In this document: positions 1 through 5,814 of the stretch, one piece after another | Numbering within the stretch: position 1 is the first letter of the stretch | How the letters are laid out: the number at the start of each line of letters is the position of its first letter | Source: Prevotella sp. CAG:1058 | Lineage (GTDB): Bacteria; Bacteroidota; Bacteroidia; Bacteroidales; Bacteroidaceae | DNA: 5,814 nt | Assembly (NCBI GenBank): GCA_000433175.1 | Contig: HF986737.1 | Location: 1-5,814 of the forward strand | Reading direction: 5' to 3' | Position numbers and translations under genes: made by a program | The notes under the pieces: generated by a model | Databases searched by the model: none | Told to the model about the DNA's origin: nothing | The model's input: the letters and a program-made list of their open reading frames with translations, nothing else

Positions 1-52
1 GACTTTTGGTGTAAAGTATTTTTAGGCATAGTCACTGAAATCTAATATGCCG

Positions 53-144
53 CCTTTTGCATTGCCGTTTGCCGTCTTTTGCAATGCAAAAGGTTATCTT
101 TTGAGGCGTAAAAGGTAACCTTTTGTTTATGTGCTTTTGCATTA
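53..144. repeat. Cluster of short CTTTTGC / AAAAGG palindromes
   Basis: Several related short words are packed together. CTTTTGCATT occurs at 54-63 and again at 134-143. An inverted pair CTTTTGC/GCAAAAG occupies 76-92 with a 3-base spacer. AAAAGGTAACCTTTT at 110-124 is a palindrome with 7-base arms. AAAAGGTTATCTTTTG at 88-103 and AAAAGGTAACCTTTTG at 110-125 match at 14 of 16 positions with a 22-base period. This is directly visible. From memory, similar CTTTTGCA-type words are frequent between genes in Prevotella genomes; I cannot verify that here. The role is unknown: a dispersed intergenic repeat family, a protein-binding site or an RNA structure are all possible. Confidence 0.65.
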
Positions 145-155
145 TTTATGCATAA

Positions 156-186
156 GAGCGTATCTTGCCACAGGCAAGATACGCTC
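156..186 (-). terminator. Perfect 14-bp hairpin, possible terminator of the nitroreductase transcript
   Basis: Bases 156-169 are exactly complementary to 173-186, leaving a 3-base loop (ACA). The size and 3-base loop match the stronger terminator candidate at 3683-3711, and the hairpin lies about 150 bases beyond the minus-strand nitroreductase stop. However, neither side has a proper T-run: the minus-strand continuation is TTATGCATAAATAATG and the plus-strand one is CAACAGTTATC. A terminator role is therefore inference. It could also end a plus-strand gene lying left of the window, or be a structured repeat belonging to the adjacent palindrome cluster. Confidence 0.45.
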
Positions 187-339
187 CAACAGTTATCACG
201 ATAATTGCAATATCCGCTAACTTTGACTGGCCAATTACTGCTTCGCATGTCGTTCATGCCTTGCTTTACATATTCAAACTATTTTGGTCAGCCCCGGTCA
301 GTTGTGGTCTAACGGACATGGAAATAGTGCATGCCGGTC

Positions 340-1080
340 TCACTTGATGAAGCCCTGGTTCTTTAGTGCCTGCATGAGTCCTGAAGACATGGCTTCGTTG
401 TCTTTCTTGGTGTATCGTATGTCTGTGAATATCTGTGCAAGGGTCTCCTTGTTGTTGATGCGTACGAACTCTTTGTTCTCTTCGAGAGACTCTTTTTCAG
501 CGTAATAGCGGTCTATGTCTGCCGGAGTGTAGTCATGGTAGGTCTCGTCGTGTATGAACGATTCGAGGGGCAGGCGGTCGCTTAGCGGCGGATTCTCGTC
601 GGGCCAGCCCAGCGTTATCGTTGCCACCGGCATCACGAGCTGCGGCAGGCGCAGAGTGTCTATAATCATCTGGGGCATGTAGACTGTTGTCCCGAGATAG
701 CACAGGCCGAGGCCTTCTTCTTCTGCAAGGTTGCAGAAGGTCTGCGTGTAGAGCAGGGCGTCGGTGGCGGCGTTGAGGAATGAGAGGAAGTTGTCGTAGC
801 CCGGCTCCGCCTTGCGGCAGCGGCACCATTCGCTCGCACGGTTGAAGTCGGCGCAGAATGTCAGTACTACCGGTGCCTCTGTGACCATTGGCTGGTTGAA
901 GTGGGCTGGGGCGAGCTTGGCCTTCATCTCTGCTGAGCGTGTGACGACTACGCTGTACAGCTGCATGTTACCCATGGTTTGCGTGCGCGACGCCTCGGAT
1001 AGCAGGCGGTGTAGTAATTCGTCTGTAACTTCCCTGTCAGAATACTTTCTGATACTTCTTCTTGTATTTATATTTTTCAT
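340..1080 (-). CDS. NfsA/FRP-type nitroreductase family protein (NADPH-dependent flavin oxidoreductase)
   Basis: The 246-residue product has the usual length of NfsA/FRP oxidoreductases, which are cytoplasmic FMN homodimers that use NAD(P)H to reduce flavins, quinones or nitroaromatics. The N-terminus carries RRSIRKY (residues 7-13), the arginine-rich FMN-phosphate-binding start of the family. FCADFNR (75-81), the EEGLGLCYLGT segment (121-131) and LGWPDENPPLSDRLP (157-171) match landmark stretches of E. coli NfsA (there FCADFNR, SLGLGGVYIGG and LGWPADNPDLKPRLP). The C-terminal LKNQGFIK resembles the NfsA tail. The start is fixed by the standard family N-terminus; other in-frame ATGs lie too far inside. 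There is no signal peptide. The gene is divergent from the GLUG gene and has its own promoter candidate. Two cysteines close together (C86, C88) lie in a variable segment. The physiological substrate cannot be read from sequence, and chromate, quinone or nitro-drug reduction would be guesses. Family call is firm; the precise activity is not. Confidence 0.9.
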   Translation of the reverse strand: MKNINTRRSIRKYSDREVTDELLHRLLSEASRTQTMGNMQLYSVVVTRSAEMKAKLAPAHFNQPMVTEAPVVLTFCADFNRASEWCRCRKAEPGYDNFLSFLNAATDALLYTQTFCNLAEEEGLGLCYLGTTVYMPQMIIDTLRLPQLVMPVATITLGWPDENPPLSDRLPLESFIHDETYHDYTPADIDRYYAEKESLEENKEFVRINNKETLAQIFTDIRYTKKDNEAMSSGLMQALKNQGFIK

Positions 1081-1104
1081 TGTTGTATTTGAATATTATA
1101 TGGG

Positions 1105-1136
1105 CAAATATAATGAAATTCTATTATATGGTTAAA
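1105..1136 (-). promoter_or_regulatory. Candidate promoter for the nitroreductase gene
   Basis: On the minus strand, TATATTTG (1105-1112) fits the Bacteroidota -7 consensus TAnnTTTG exactly. Twenty bases upstream is TTTA (1133-1136), a one-mismatch version of the TTTG -33 element. Transcription would start near 1098-1100, giving a leader of about 20 bases before the ATG. The leader has no Shine-Dalgarno sequence, as is usual in this phylum. The -7 element is strong and the -33 weak. Confidence 0.5.
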
Positions 1137-1174
1137 GTTTTTGGGATAATAATAACTCCTGTTGGTACAAAATC

Positions 1175-1205
1175 TTTGCTGTTGGACAAATAATCGCTAT
1201 ATTTG
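1175..1205 (+). promoter_or_regulatory. Consensus Bacteroidota promoter for the GLUG protein gene
   Basis: TTTG (1175-1178), a 19-base spacer and TATATTTG (1198-1205) match the Bacteroidota primary-sigma promoter TTTG-N19-TAnnTTTG in both boxes. Transcription should begin near 1210-1214, leaving an A/T-rich leader of about 45 bases. The start region coincides with a perfect 10-base palindrome GATTTAAATC (1211-1220), which might be an operator or chance. No purine-rich Shine-Dalgarno box precedes the ATG; the leader contains an A-run (ATAAAAAC) instead, as often seen in this phylum. Confidence 0.7.
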
Positions 1206-1256
1206 CCTGCGATTTAAATCATTCGTGGATATTTTACTATAAAAACATATTTCGGT

Positions 1257-3659
1257 ATGAAGAGGAATTTTATCTTGACCGGGATGGCTTTTATGATTGC
1301 CGGCTTTTTTACATGCAGTACAGTCGCAGAGGCTGCGAGTTGGACTTATCCTGACGATATGGCGGACTTGCCTTATTATGAGGGGTTAGGTACAGAGGAG
1401 AGTCCTTATCTTATTAATTCGGCGCAACAGCTGGCCGACCTGGCTTGGCACGTCAACAATGGTTCAAGCTATGAGGGCGTGTATTTTGCCCTTACTGCGG
1501 ACATCGACCTGAATCCGGGGTTTACGTTCGGTACGGATGGCACGGTTGAAGGCGATGGCGAGCCGCAGGCGTGGGTGCCGATAGGCCATGATTGGAGGTA
1601 TAATATGTGGTTCCAGGGCAATTTTGATGGCAATGGACATACCATCAGCGGCCTTTATCTTGACATGACTTATCTTAATAACGGCCTTTTCGGTGCTGTA
1701 AGGAACGGTGTGATAAGCAATCTTAATGTGAAAAACTCCTTGGCAAAGGGTGATGTCCTCACGGAAGATTGCAATAGTGTCGGGTTTGTTGTAGGCTGGA
1801 TGGAAACGGGGAAAATAGATAATTGCCATAATTATGGCTGCTCAATTTACCGCGATGCGCTCTCGTTTACTCCTGACCCGTTCGCGTTCGAAACATTTGC
1901 CGGCGGCATAGCTGGACAGTTATCATATTCTTCAGTTAATGGCTGCAGCAATACGGGAAACATAAAATGTGAGAGTGTAGAGACAGGATATATAATCAGT
2001 ACTACCAGCACAGGCGGCATTGTTGGCTATATTGAAGGCTATGAGGGTTGTTCGGTGTCTGACTGTAAAAATAGTGGAAACGTCTACTGCAGTGGTATGG
2101 CTGGCGGCATAGCTGGCTATATGTCGATTGGCGGTTGTTCAGCCGCAAGACTCTCAAACGAAGGTGAAATCAACGGCGTATTCCAGTCTGGCGGAATTAT
2201 CGGCTACGGTGAAGTTGCTATGTTGTCGGAATGCTCAAACTCGGGACTTGTTACATCACATGATGGTTCAGTAATCGGAGGCATTGCCGGCAGGCTGTCA
2301 GTGCACGACAGCATGTCGCAATGTGAGAATACGGGCAGAATTATATATGATGGTAAATCTACTTCCGGCAATAAGGCAGCAGGCCTGGTGGCCGACTTCA
2401 TGGCTGGCAATGCCACTATAAGCGAATGCCGAAATGAAGCGCCTGTTTCTGGTTGTGGAACTCTAGGCGGTTTGTTTGCTTATTGCGACAACGGAATATT
2501 GAAAATTGAGACCTGTTACAACGCTGGTGAAATAAGCCTTGCTTCATGTGATGAAGTTCTTTCCCAGGAGAACCTTGGAGGTCTGATTGGCAACGGTATC
2601 GGATGCAACGAAATAAAAATATCTGACAGCTATAACGTTGGTAACGTGACAGGCGGACGCAACTGTACGGCGTGCGGCTTTGGTAACATAGACGTGCGGC
2701 AAATGGACAACTGTTACAACAAGGGTAATATTACAGGCTCGTATGCCTATGGACTTATTGCTGGAACAGCAGACACCTTGACTTATTGCTATAACGAAGG
2801 TGATGTTTACGGACTTGAAGAAGAATATTATTCTTCTGAAGCAAATGCCGCCGGCCTTGTCAACGTCATGGCTGGTAAAATGCTGAATTGCCACAATTCC
2901 GGTAATGTCAGTACGGAAAAGTCGTATATTTATTCGCCAGACTTTTGCCACACGGCCGGACTTTGTCTGAGCCTTTATAATTCGGATGTCGAACAGTGTT
3001 ATAACATTGGCGACGTTGCCGGTCATTTTAACAGCGGAGGCTTATTCGGCGTCATGGCCACTTCTTCCGTAAGTAATTGCTACAACGCCGGAAAGGTGAC
3101 GGGCGACAAGGTGACAGGCGGCATAGCTGCGATTTACGACTGCAACGGCAACGAGGCGGATGTCATTGCCAATACCTTCTCGTATGGCGACGTCGCCTTG
3201 GCTAGCCAGGAGTCACCTGATGCAAAGACGGGAATGTTTATCGGGCAGATAAAGACATCGGGTTTTACAGGCGAGAATGCCTCGTTGGCAGTTACAAACT
3301 GTTATTACAAAGACACCACCGGCGGTTTGATACCCGGTGTTTACCAGAATGATTGTGCAGACCTCTCAGGACTTTCCGCATGCACTGAAGACGATTTTGC
3401 CAGCGGACGTATATGTGTGTTGCTTAACGGCACGCAAGACCCGACGCCGTGGGGGCAAGACGTGGGCACGGATGCTTATCCGTTGCTTAACGGAAAGGGT
3501 AATCCTGACGATGTTGGCATAAGGCTGCCTGAGTCGTTCACTCCCGAGTCGCTTGAAGGACAGCCTGTATACGACCTTCAGGGCTGCAGGGTTAATGCAC
3601 CTTTGACATCGCTTCACGGCATTTATATTGTTGGCGGACGTAAAGTGCTGCTTCCTTGA
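1257..3659 (+). CDS. Secreted GLUG-motif beta-solenoid repeat protein
   Basis: The 800-residue product begins with a type I signal peptide: K2/R3, a hydrophobic stretch at about 5-19 and a likely cut after AEA (24-26). C20 lacks a lipobox, so a lipoprotein is unlikely. Residues 39-160 form the typical head of these proteins (YYEGLGTEESPYLI, the LTADIDLNPG segment, VPIGHDW, FQGNFDGNGHTISGLYL, GLFGAVRNGVISNLNV). About 16 irregular repeats follow (190-685), each built on G-G-[IL]-x-G, then C-x-N-x-G-x-[IV]. A closing segment (712-745, with LLNG, PWGQDVGTDAYPLLNG) leads to a short tail, VYDLQG at 771-776 and GIYIVGGRKVLLP at 788-800, seen at the ends of many exported Bacteroidota proteins. GLUG repeats are predicted to stack as a beta-solenoid. 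Location is probably periplasmic, surface or extracellular. Function is unknown; adhesion or glycan contact is only a possibility, and I see no catalytic domain. The gene is single, with its own promoter and terminator. The start is supported by the signal peptide and promoter spacing. Confidence 0.9.
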   Translation: MKRNFILTGMAFMIAGFFTCSTVAEAASWTYPDDMADLPYYEGLGTEESPYLINSAQQLADLAWHVNNGSSYEGVYFALTADIDLNPGFTFGTDGTVEGDGEPQAWVPIGHDWRYNMWFQGNFDGNGHTISGLYLDMTYLNNGLFGAVRNGVISNLNVKNSLAKGDVLTEDCNSVGFVVGWMETGKIDNCHNYGCSIYRDALSFTPDPFAFETFAGGIAGQLSYSSVNGCSNTGNIKCESVETGYIISTTSTGGIVGYIEGYEGCSVSDCKNSGNVYCSGMAGGIAGYMSIGGCSAARLSNEGEINGVFQSGGIIGYGEVAMLSECSNSGLVTSHDGSVIGGIAGRLSVHDSMSQCENTGRIIYDGKSTSGNKAAGLVADFMAGNATISECRNEAPVSGCGTLGGLFAYCDNGILKIETCYNAGEISLASCDEVLSQENLGGLIGNGIGCNEIKISDSYNVGNVTGGRNCTACGFGNIDVRQMDNCYNKGNITGSYAYGLIAGTADTLTYCYNEGDVYGLEEEYYSSEANAAGLVNVMAGKMLNCHNSGNVSTEKSYIYSPDFCHTAGLCLSLYNSDVEQCYNIGDVAGHFNSGGLFGVMATSSVSNCYNAGKVTGDKVTGGIAAIYDCNGNEADVIANTFSYGDVALASQESPDAKTGMFIGQIKTSGFTGENASLAVTNCYYKDTTGGLIPGVYQNDCADLSGLSACTEDDFASGRICVLLNGTQDPTPWGQDVGTDAYPLLNGKGNPDDVGIRLPESFTPESLEGQPVYDLQGCRVNAPLTSLHGIYIVGGRKVLLP
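1824..3311 (+). repeat. Array of about 16 irregular GLUG-type repeats within the secreted protein
   Basis: The repeat core C-x-N-x-G starts at cysteines 190, 230, 270, 326, 356, 420, 486, 511, 545, 581 and 608. Degenerate copies occur at 298 (L-S-N-E-G), 391 (C-R-N-E-A), 457 (D-S-Y-N-V-G), 640 (T-F-S-Y-G) and 682 (C-Y-Y-K-D). Spacing varies from 25 to 42 residues, because loops of different length are inserted between strands. At DNA level most copies have diverged, but GGCGGCATAGCTG is identical at 1902-1914, 2103-2115 and 3117-3129, encoding GGIA each time. Confidence 0.8.
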
Positions 3660-3682
3660 ACTTTATCGTAAGTGTCATATTA

Positions 3683-3711
3683 AGTTAGGCGCGGCATTGC
3701 CGCGCCTAACT
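3683..3711. terminator. Bidirectional Rho-independent terminator between convergent genes
   Basis: Bases 3683-3695 pair perfectly with 3699-3711 around a 3-base loop (ATT), giving a 13-bp stem with a GC-rich core (GGCGCGGC). On the plus strand CTTTTATCA follows, giving a T-run for the GLUG gene that stops 24 bases before the stem. On the minus strand the stem is followed by TAATATGACAC, a poorer tail. It lies 37 bases beyond the stop of the TamL-like gene, so it probably serves both transcripts. Confidence 0.85.
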
Positions 3712-3747
3712 CTTTTATCATGTATGAGTTTGTTGCAGGGGGATACT

Positions 3748-5814
3748 TTAGAACGGATAGCCTACCGCAAGGTGGATAGCCTGGCCGTCCTTGAATTTAG
3801 GTATGTTGTAGAAACCGCTCTTGCCTGTCTCGTAAGGTACGTGCAGACCTATGCCCCAGTCAAGACGGAGCACGAGGAATTCGAGGTCATAGCGTAGTCC
3901 TATACCTGTGCCGAGCGCCATTTCCTTTAATGCGTTTTTCAGTTCGAACTTAGCTCCTTTACGGTATCCATCGTCGCGCAGCGCCCATACGTTGCCGGCG
4001 TCGATGAATGTAGCGCCATACAGGTTGCCGAAGATGTTGAAACGGTATTCAAGGTTCAGTTGCAGCTTGATATCGCCGGTCTGGTCGAGGTAGGAAAGGC
4101 GCGACACGTCTGTGGTGTAGCTGCCGGGGCCTATGCTTCGTACTGCAAACGCACGTATGCTGTTGGCTCCGCCCACATAGAACTGCTCGCTATATGGTGC
4201 GCTGAGGCTGTTGCCGTAGGTATAGATAAGACCTGCGCTGGCGTGCGCCACGAGGTGTGTCTTGTGTGCCAGTGTCCAGGTCTTGCTGATATCTGTTTCC
4301 AGTTTAGCGAATTGGGCGTACGGGTTGTTGAAGAGTTGTTTGCCCGCTTCGTTCCATTTGTTGCCTGCCGCCATGTATCCGAGCGACAGAAAGTTGCCTG
4401 ACTCGGTAAGGGTAACAGACCATACAAAAGGATGACGGCTGCGCATTGCCGAACTGTATGTCAGTGTATACCTCATTTTAGGTATGAAGACGTCCTGCAT
4501 GGATGTCTCGATATAAGGATTTGCGTACAGTATTGAATCGAACTTTGCCGTGGTGCGGCTGAGTTTCTGGTATTGCAGTGTCAGCGGACTGAATTCGTGG
4601 CGCCATCTGTCGGATTTCTGCCATGTGTATGTCCATTCGGTTGCGAAGGTGAGCATCTTGAAATATCCTGGACGGTTGAGCTGGTTTGTGGCCAGCTTGG
4701 CGTATGTCGATGGGGTGGTGAAGAAGCGTTGCCGCCGGTTGAGGAATGGTACTATTAGTCGTGGAAACTCGATAGAGGCGTCAATACCGTATTCGTATGA
4801 ATTTGTATTGCCTGCATTGCCGTTGACGTTGCCGCCCTGTTCCCATTCATAAGAACCGTGGAGATTTATGTCAAGTTTCTCGCCTCCGCGGAAGGCATTG
4901 CGTTTGACGATACCTACAACAAGTTCTGGACCGTGGCGACCGTTGATTTTGTTTTTATAGTTTGTCTCAACATAGAAGTCGTATGGCTTACCGAAGGTGC
5001 ATGAGAGGTCAAGATCGAGTGTGTCACAGGTTCCGGTTGTGTCACGCGGGGTGAATTGGAATTCGACTGAACTGAACAGGCCGGAGCCGTTAATTTTGTT
5101 GGCTGACTCGGTGTGACGGTCGTAGCTGTATTGCTGGCGGGGACGCAGTTTAAGGTCGGACAGTATTATCCTTGGGCGTATGGGAGGGCGCTTGCCGCTG
5201 AACCTGACGGTGAAGTAGCGATGGCAGAACGAGTCAGTAAGTTGCTCCATGAACTGCCGGCGCAGGTTGATGTTTATATTGCCAATATACCATTTCTTTT
5301 TAGCCAAAACCGGTAGATTGCCGGCCATCTGCAGCCTTAGTTTGGCTTTTCCTGGCACAGCTACGGTGTCGGCAAGGTATGAGGCGAAATTCGGTTGGTA
5401 GTAGTAATAGCCGTTGTTGCGGAACAGTTGCGCCAGACGGTTGCGCTCTGCATCCATGGTCGAGGCATCGAACGGCATGCCCGAGGCAATCTTGGCTTGT
5501 TTTCCTGTATTGCGTATAAGACTGTCGGCTTCGGCTGGAAAACCAATGTATTCCAAGGTGTCAACGGTGAAGAGGTGACCGAAGTTGACGTTGTATCTGA
5601 TTTTTGCCTTCTTGGGATTCTTCTGCTGTATGGTCTTATAGTTAACTGTTGCGTTCAAGTAGCCATGGTTGCGCAGTACAGATTGTGCTACTGATGCACG
5701 TAATTCGGGGTTTACCTGGCGCATCAGTACGGGGGCTTTGCCGAAGGTTTTTGTAATCCATTTGGCTATCTTGTTGTTTGAATCGGAAAAGGCATTCCAT
5801 ATCCATAAACTGTA
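3748..5814 (-). CDS. TamL-like BamA/TamA (Omp85) family outer-membrane protein, 5' end outside the window
   Basis: The frame is open to the right edge, giving 688 C-terminal residues; the ATG at 5722-5724 is internal, since 30 conserved-looking codons continue upstream (including W-I-W-N-A-F and G-K-A-P-V-L). Numbering from the edge, POTRA-like units occupy about 28-92 (NHGYLNA motif), 93-165 (NNGYYYYQPNF motif) and 174-275 (GSGLFSSVEFQF). The 16-strand barrel spans about 276-688. Its hallmarks are VGGANSIRAFAVRSIGPGSY (547-566), the counterpart of the Omp85 loop-6 VRGF motif, then FIDAGNVW (603-610), GTGIGLRYDLEFLVLRLDWG (635-654) and the C-terminal GYPF, a beta-signal ending in Phe. Omp85 proteins insert or move proteins at the outer membrane. 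TamL is the Bacteroidota lipoprotein form of TamA and partners TamB; the signal peptide and lipobox would be off-window. No tamB lies on the 3' side, where the next gene is convergent. BamA itself is less likely, given the tail and loop sequences. Confidence 0.88.
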   Translation of the reverse strand, partial: YSLWIWNAFSDSNNKIAKWITKTFGKAPVLMRQVNPELRASVAQSVLRNHGYLNATVNYKTIQQKNPKKAKIRYNVNFGHLFTVDTLEYIGFPAEADSLIRNTGKQAKIASGMPFDASTMDAERNRLAQLFRNNGYYYYQPNFASYLADTVAVPGKAKLRLQMAGNLPVLAKKKWYIGNININLRRQFMEQLTDSFCHRYFTVRFSGKRPPIRPRIILSDLKLRPRQQYSYDRHTESANKINGSGLFSSVEFQFTPRDTTGTCDTLDLDLSCTFGKPYDFYVETNYKNKINGRHGPELVVGIVKRNAFRGGEKLDINLHGSYEWEQGGNVNGNAGNTNSYEYGIDASIEFPRLIVPFLNRRQRFFTTPSTYAKLATNQLNRPGYFKMLTFATEWTYTWQKSDRWRHEFSPLTLQYQKLSRTTAKFDSILYANPYIETSMQDVFIPKMRYTLTYSSAMRSRHPFVWSVTLTESGNFLSLGYMAAGNKWNEAGKQLFNNPYAQFAKLETDISKTWTLAHKTHLVAHASAGLIYTYGNSLSAPYSEQFYVGGANSIRAFAVRSIGPGSYTTDVSRLSYLDQTGDIKLQLNLEYRFNIFGNLYGATFIDAGNVWALRDDGYRKGAKFELKNALKEMALGTGIGLRYDLEFLVLRLDWGIGLHVPYETGKSGFYNIPKFKDGQAIHLAVGYPF

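Larger units (their letters stand above)
1..339. other. Intergenic region without a supported gene
   Basis: This stretch ends at the stop of the nitroreductase gene. All frames entering from the left edge close quickly on the plus strand (TAA at 43-45, TAG at 23-25, TAA at 12-14), so at most a handful of C-terminal codons of a left-hand gene could be present. The open frames inside it run through palindromic repeats and a long hairpin, and their translations show no recognisable domain. It holds the short palindrome cluster (53-144) and a perfect hairpin (156-186). Bases 187-339 show nothing I can name. Confidence 0.7.

Noticed and set aside
1..45. Possible C-terminus of a plus-strand gene entering from the left
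   Set aside because: Three frames close within 45 bases and no residues are recognisable, so a partial gene cannot be supported.
218..225. TAACTTTG, a match to the Bacteroidota -7 box on the plus strand
   Set aside because: There is no TTTG-like element about 19 bases upstream and no plus-strand gene follows; it is probably chance.
42..257. Minus-strand 71-residue open frame in the left intergenic region
   Set aside because: It runs through the palindrome cluster and the perfect hairpin, and its translation has no recognisable domain or plausible composition.
165..347. Plus-strand 60-residue open frame
   Set aside because: It begins inside the hairpin stem, overlaps the end of the nitroreductase gene and has no leader signal or known domain.
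1316..1318. C20 near the signal-peptide end as a lipoprotein anchor
   Set aside because: The preceding residues (G-F-F-T) do not form a lipobox, while an AEA type I cleavage site lies just after.
2544..3026. Minus-strand 160-residue open frame inside the GLUG gene
   Set aside because: It is the reverse shadow of the repeat array; its apparent periodicity comes from the coding repeats on the plus strand.
5113..5316. Plus-strand open frame opposite the TamL-like gene (and similar ones at 3628-3897, 4060-4401, 4550-4852, 5395-5694)
   Set aside because: These are antisense shadows of a well-supported coding region with clear Omp85 motifs.

Overview
The window looks like chromosome from a member of the Bacteroidota, most likely a Prevotella- or Bacteroides-like gut or oral anaerobe. 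Four observations support this. The 800-residue secreted repeat protein has the N-terminal and C-terminal layout typical of that phylum. The large outer-membrane protein matches the TamL (BamA/TamA) family of Bacteroidota. The promoter between the two divergent genes fits the Bacteroidota form TTTG-N19-TAnnTTTG. The genes have A/T-rich leaders without a clear Shine-Dalgarno sequence. The genus is inference, based partly on recalled similarity of the CTTTTGC-type intergenic repeats to Prevotella DNA.

Layout. Bases 1-339 hold no convincing gene. They carry a cluster of short CTTTTGC/GCAAAAG palindromes (53-144) and a perfect 14-bp hairpin (156-186) that may end the nitroreductase transcript. 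A complete NfsA/FRP-type nitroreductase gene lies on the minus strand (340-1080). A divergent promoter region (1081-1256) separates it from a complete plus-strand gene (1257-3659) for an exported GLUG-type beta-solenoid protein with about 16 irregular repeats. This gene converges on a minus-strand gene for a TamL-like Omp85 protein (3748 to the right edge), whose 5' end is outside the window. A perfect 13-bp hairpin (3683-3711) sits between the convergent stops and probably terminates both transcripts.

How the genes relate. The three genes appear to be independent transcription units: two are divergent and two convergent, so none shares an operon inside the window. The nitroreductase is predicted to be a cytoplasmic flavoenzyme, the GLUG protein a secreted or surface protein, and the TamL homologue an outer-membrane insertion factor. 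I see no direct functional link beyond envelope biology for the last two. I found no mobile element, CRISPR array, RNA gene, toxin-antitoxin pair or defence island. The most distinctive item is the cysteine-rich GLUG solenoid. I do not see clear evidence of a new multi-gene system.
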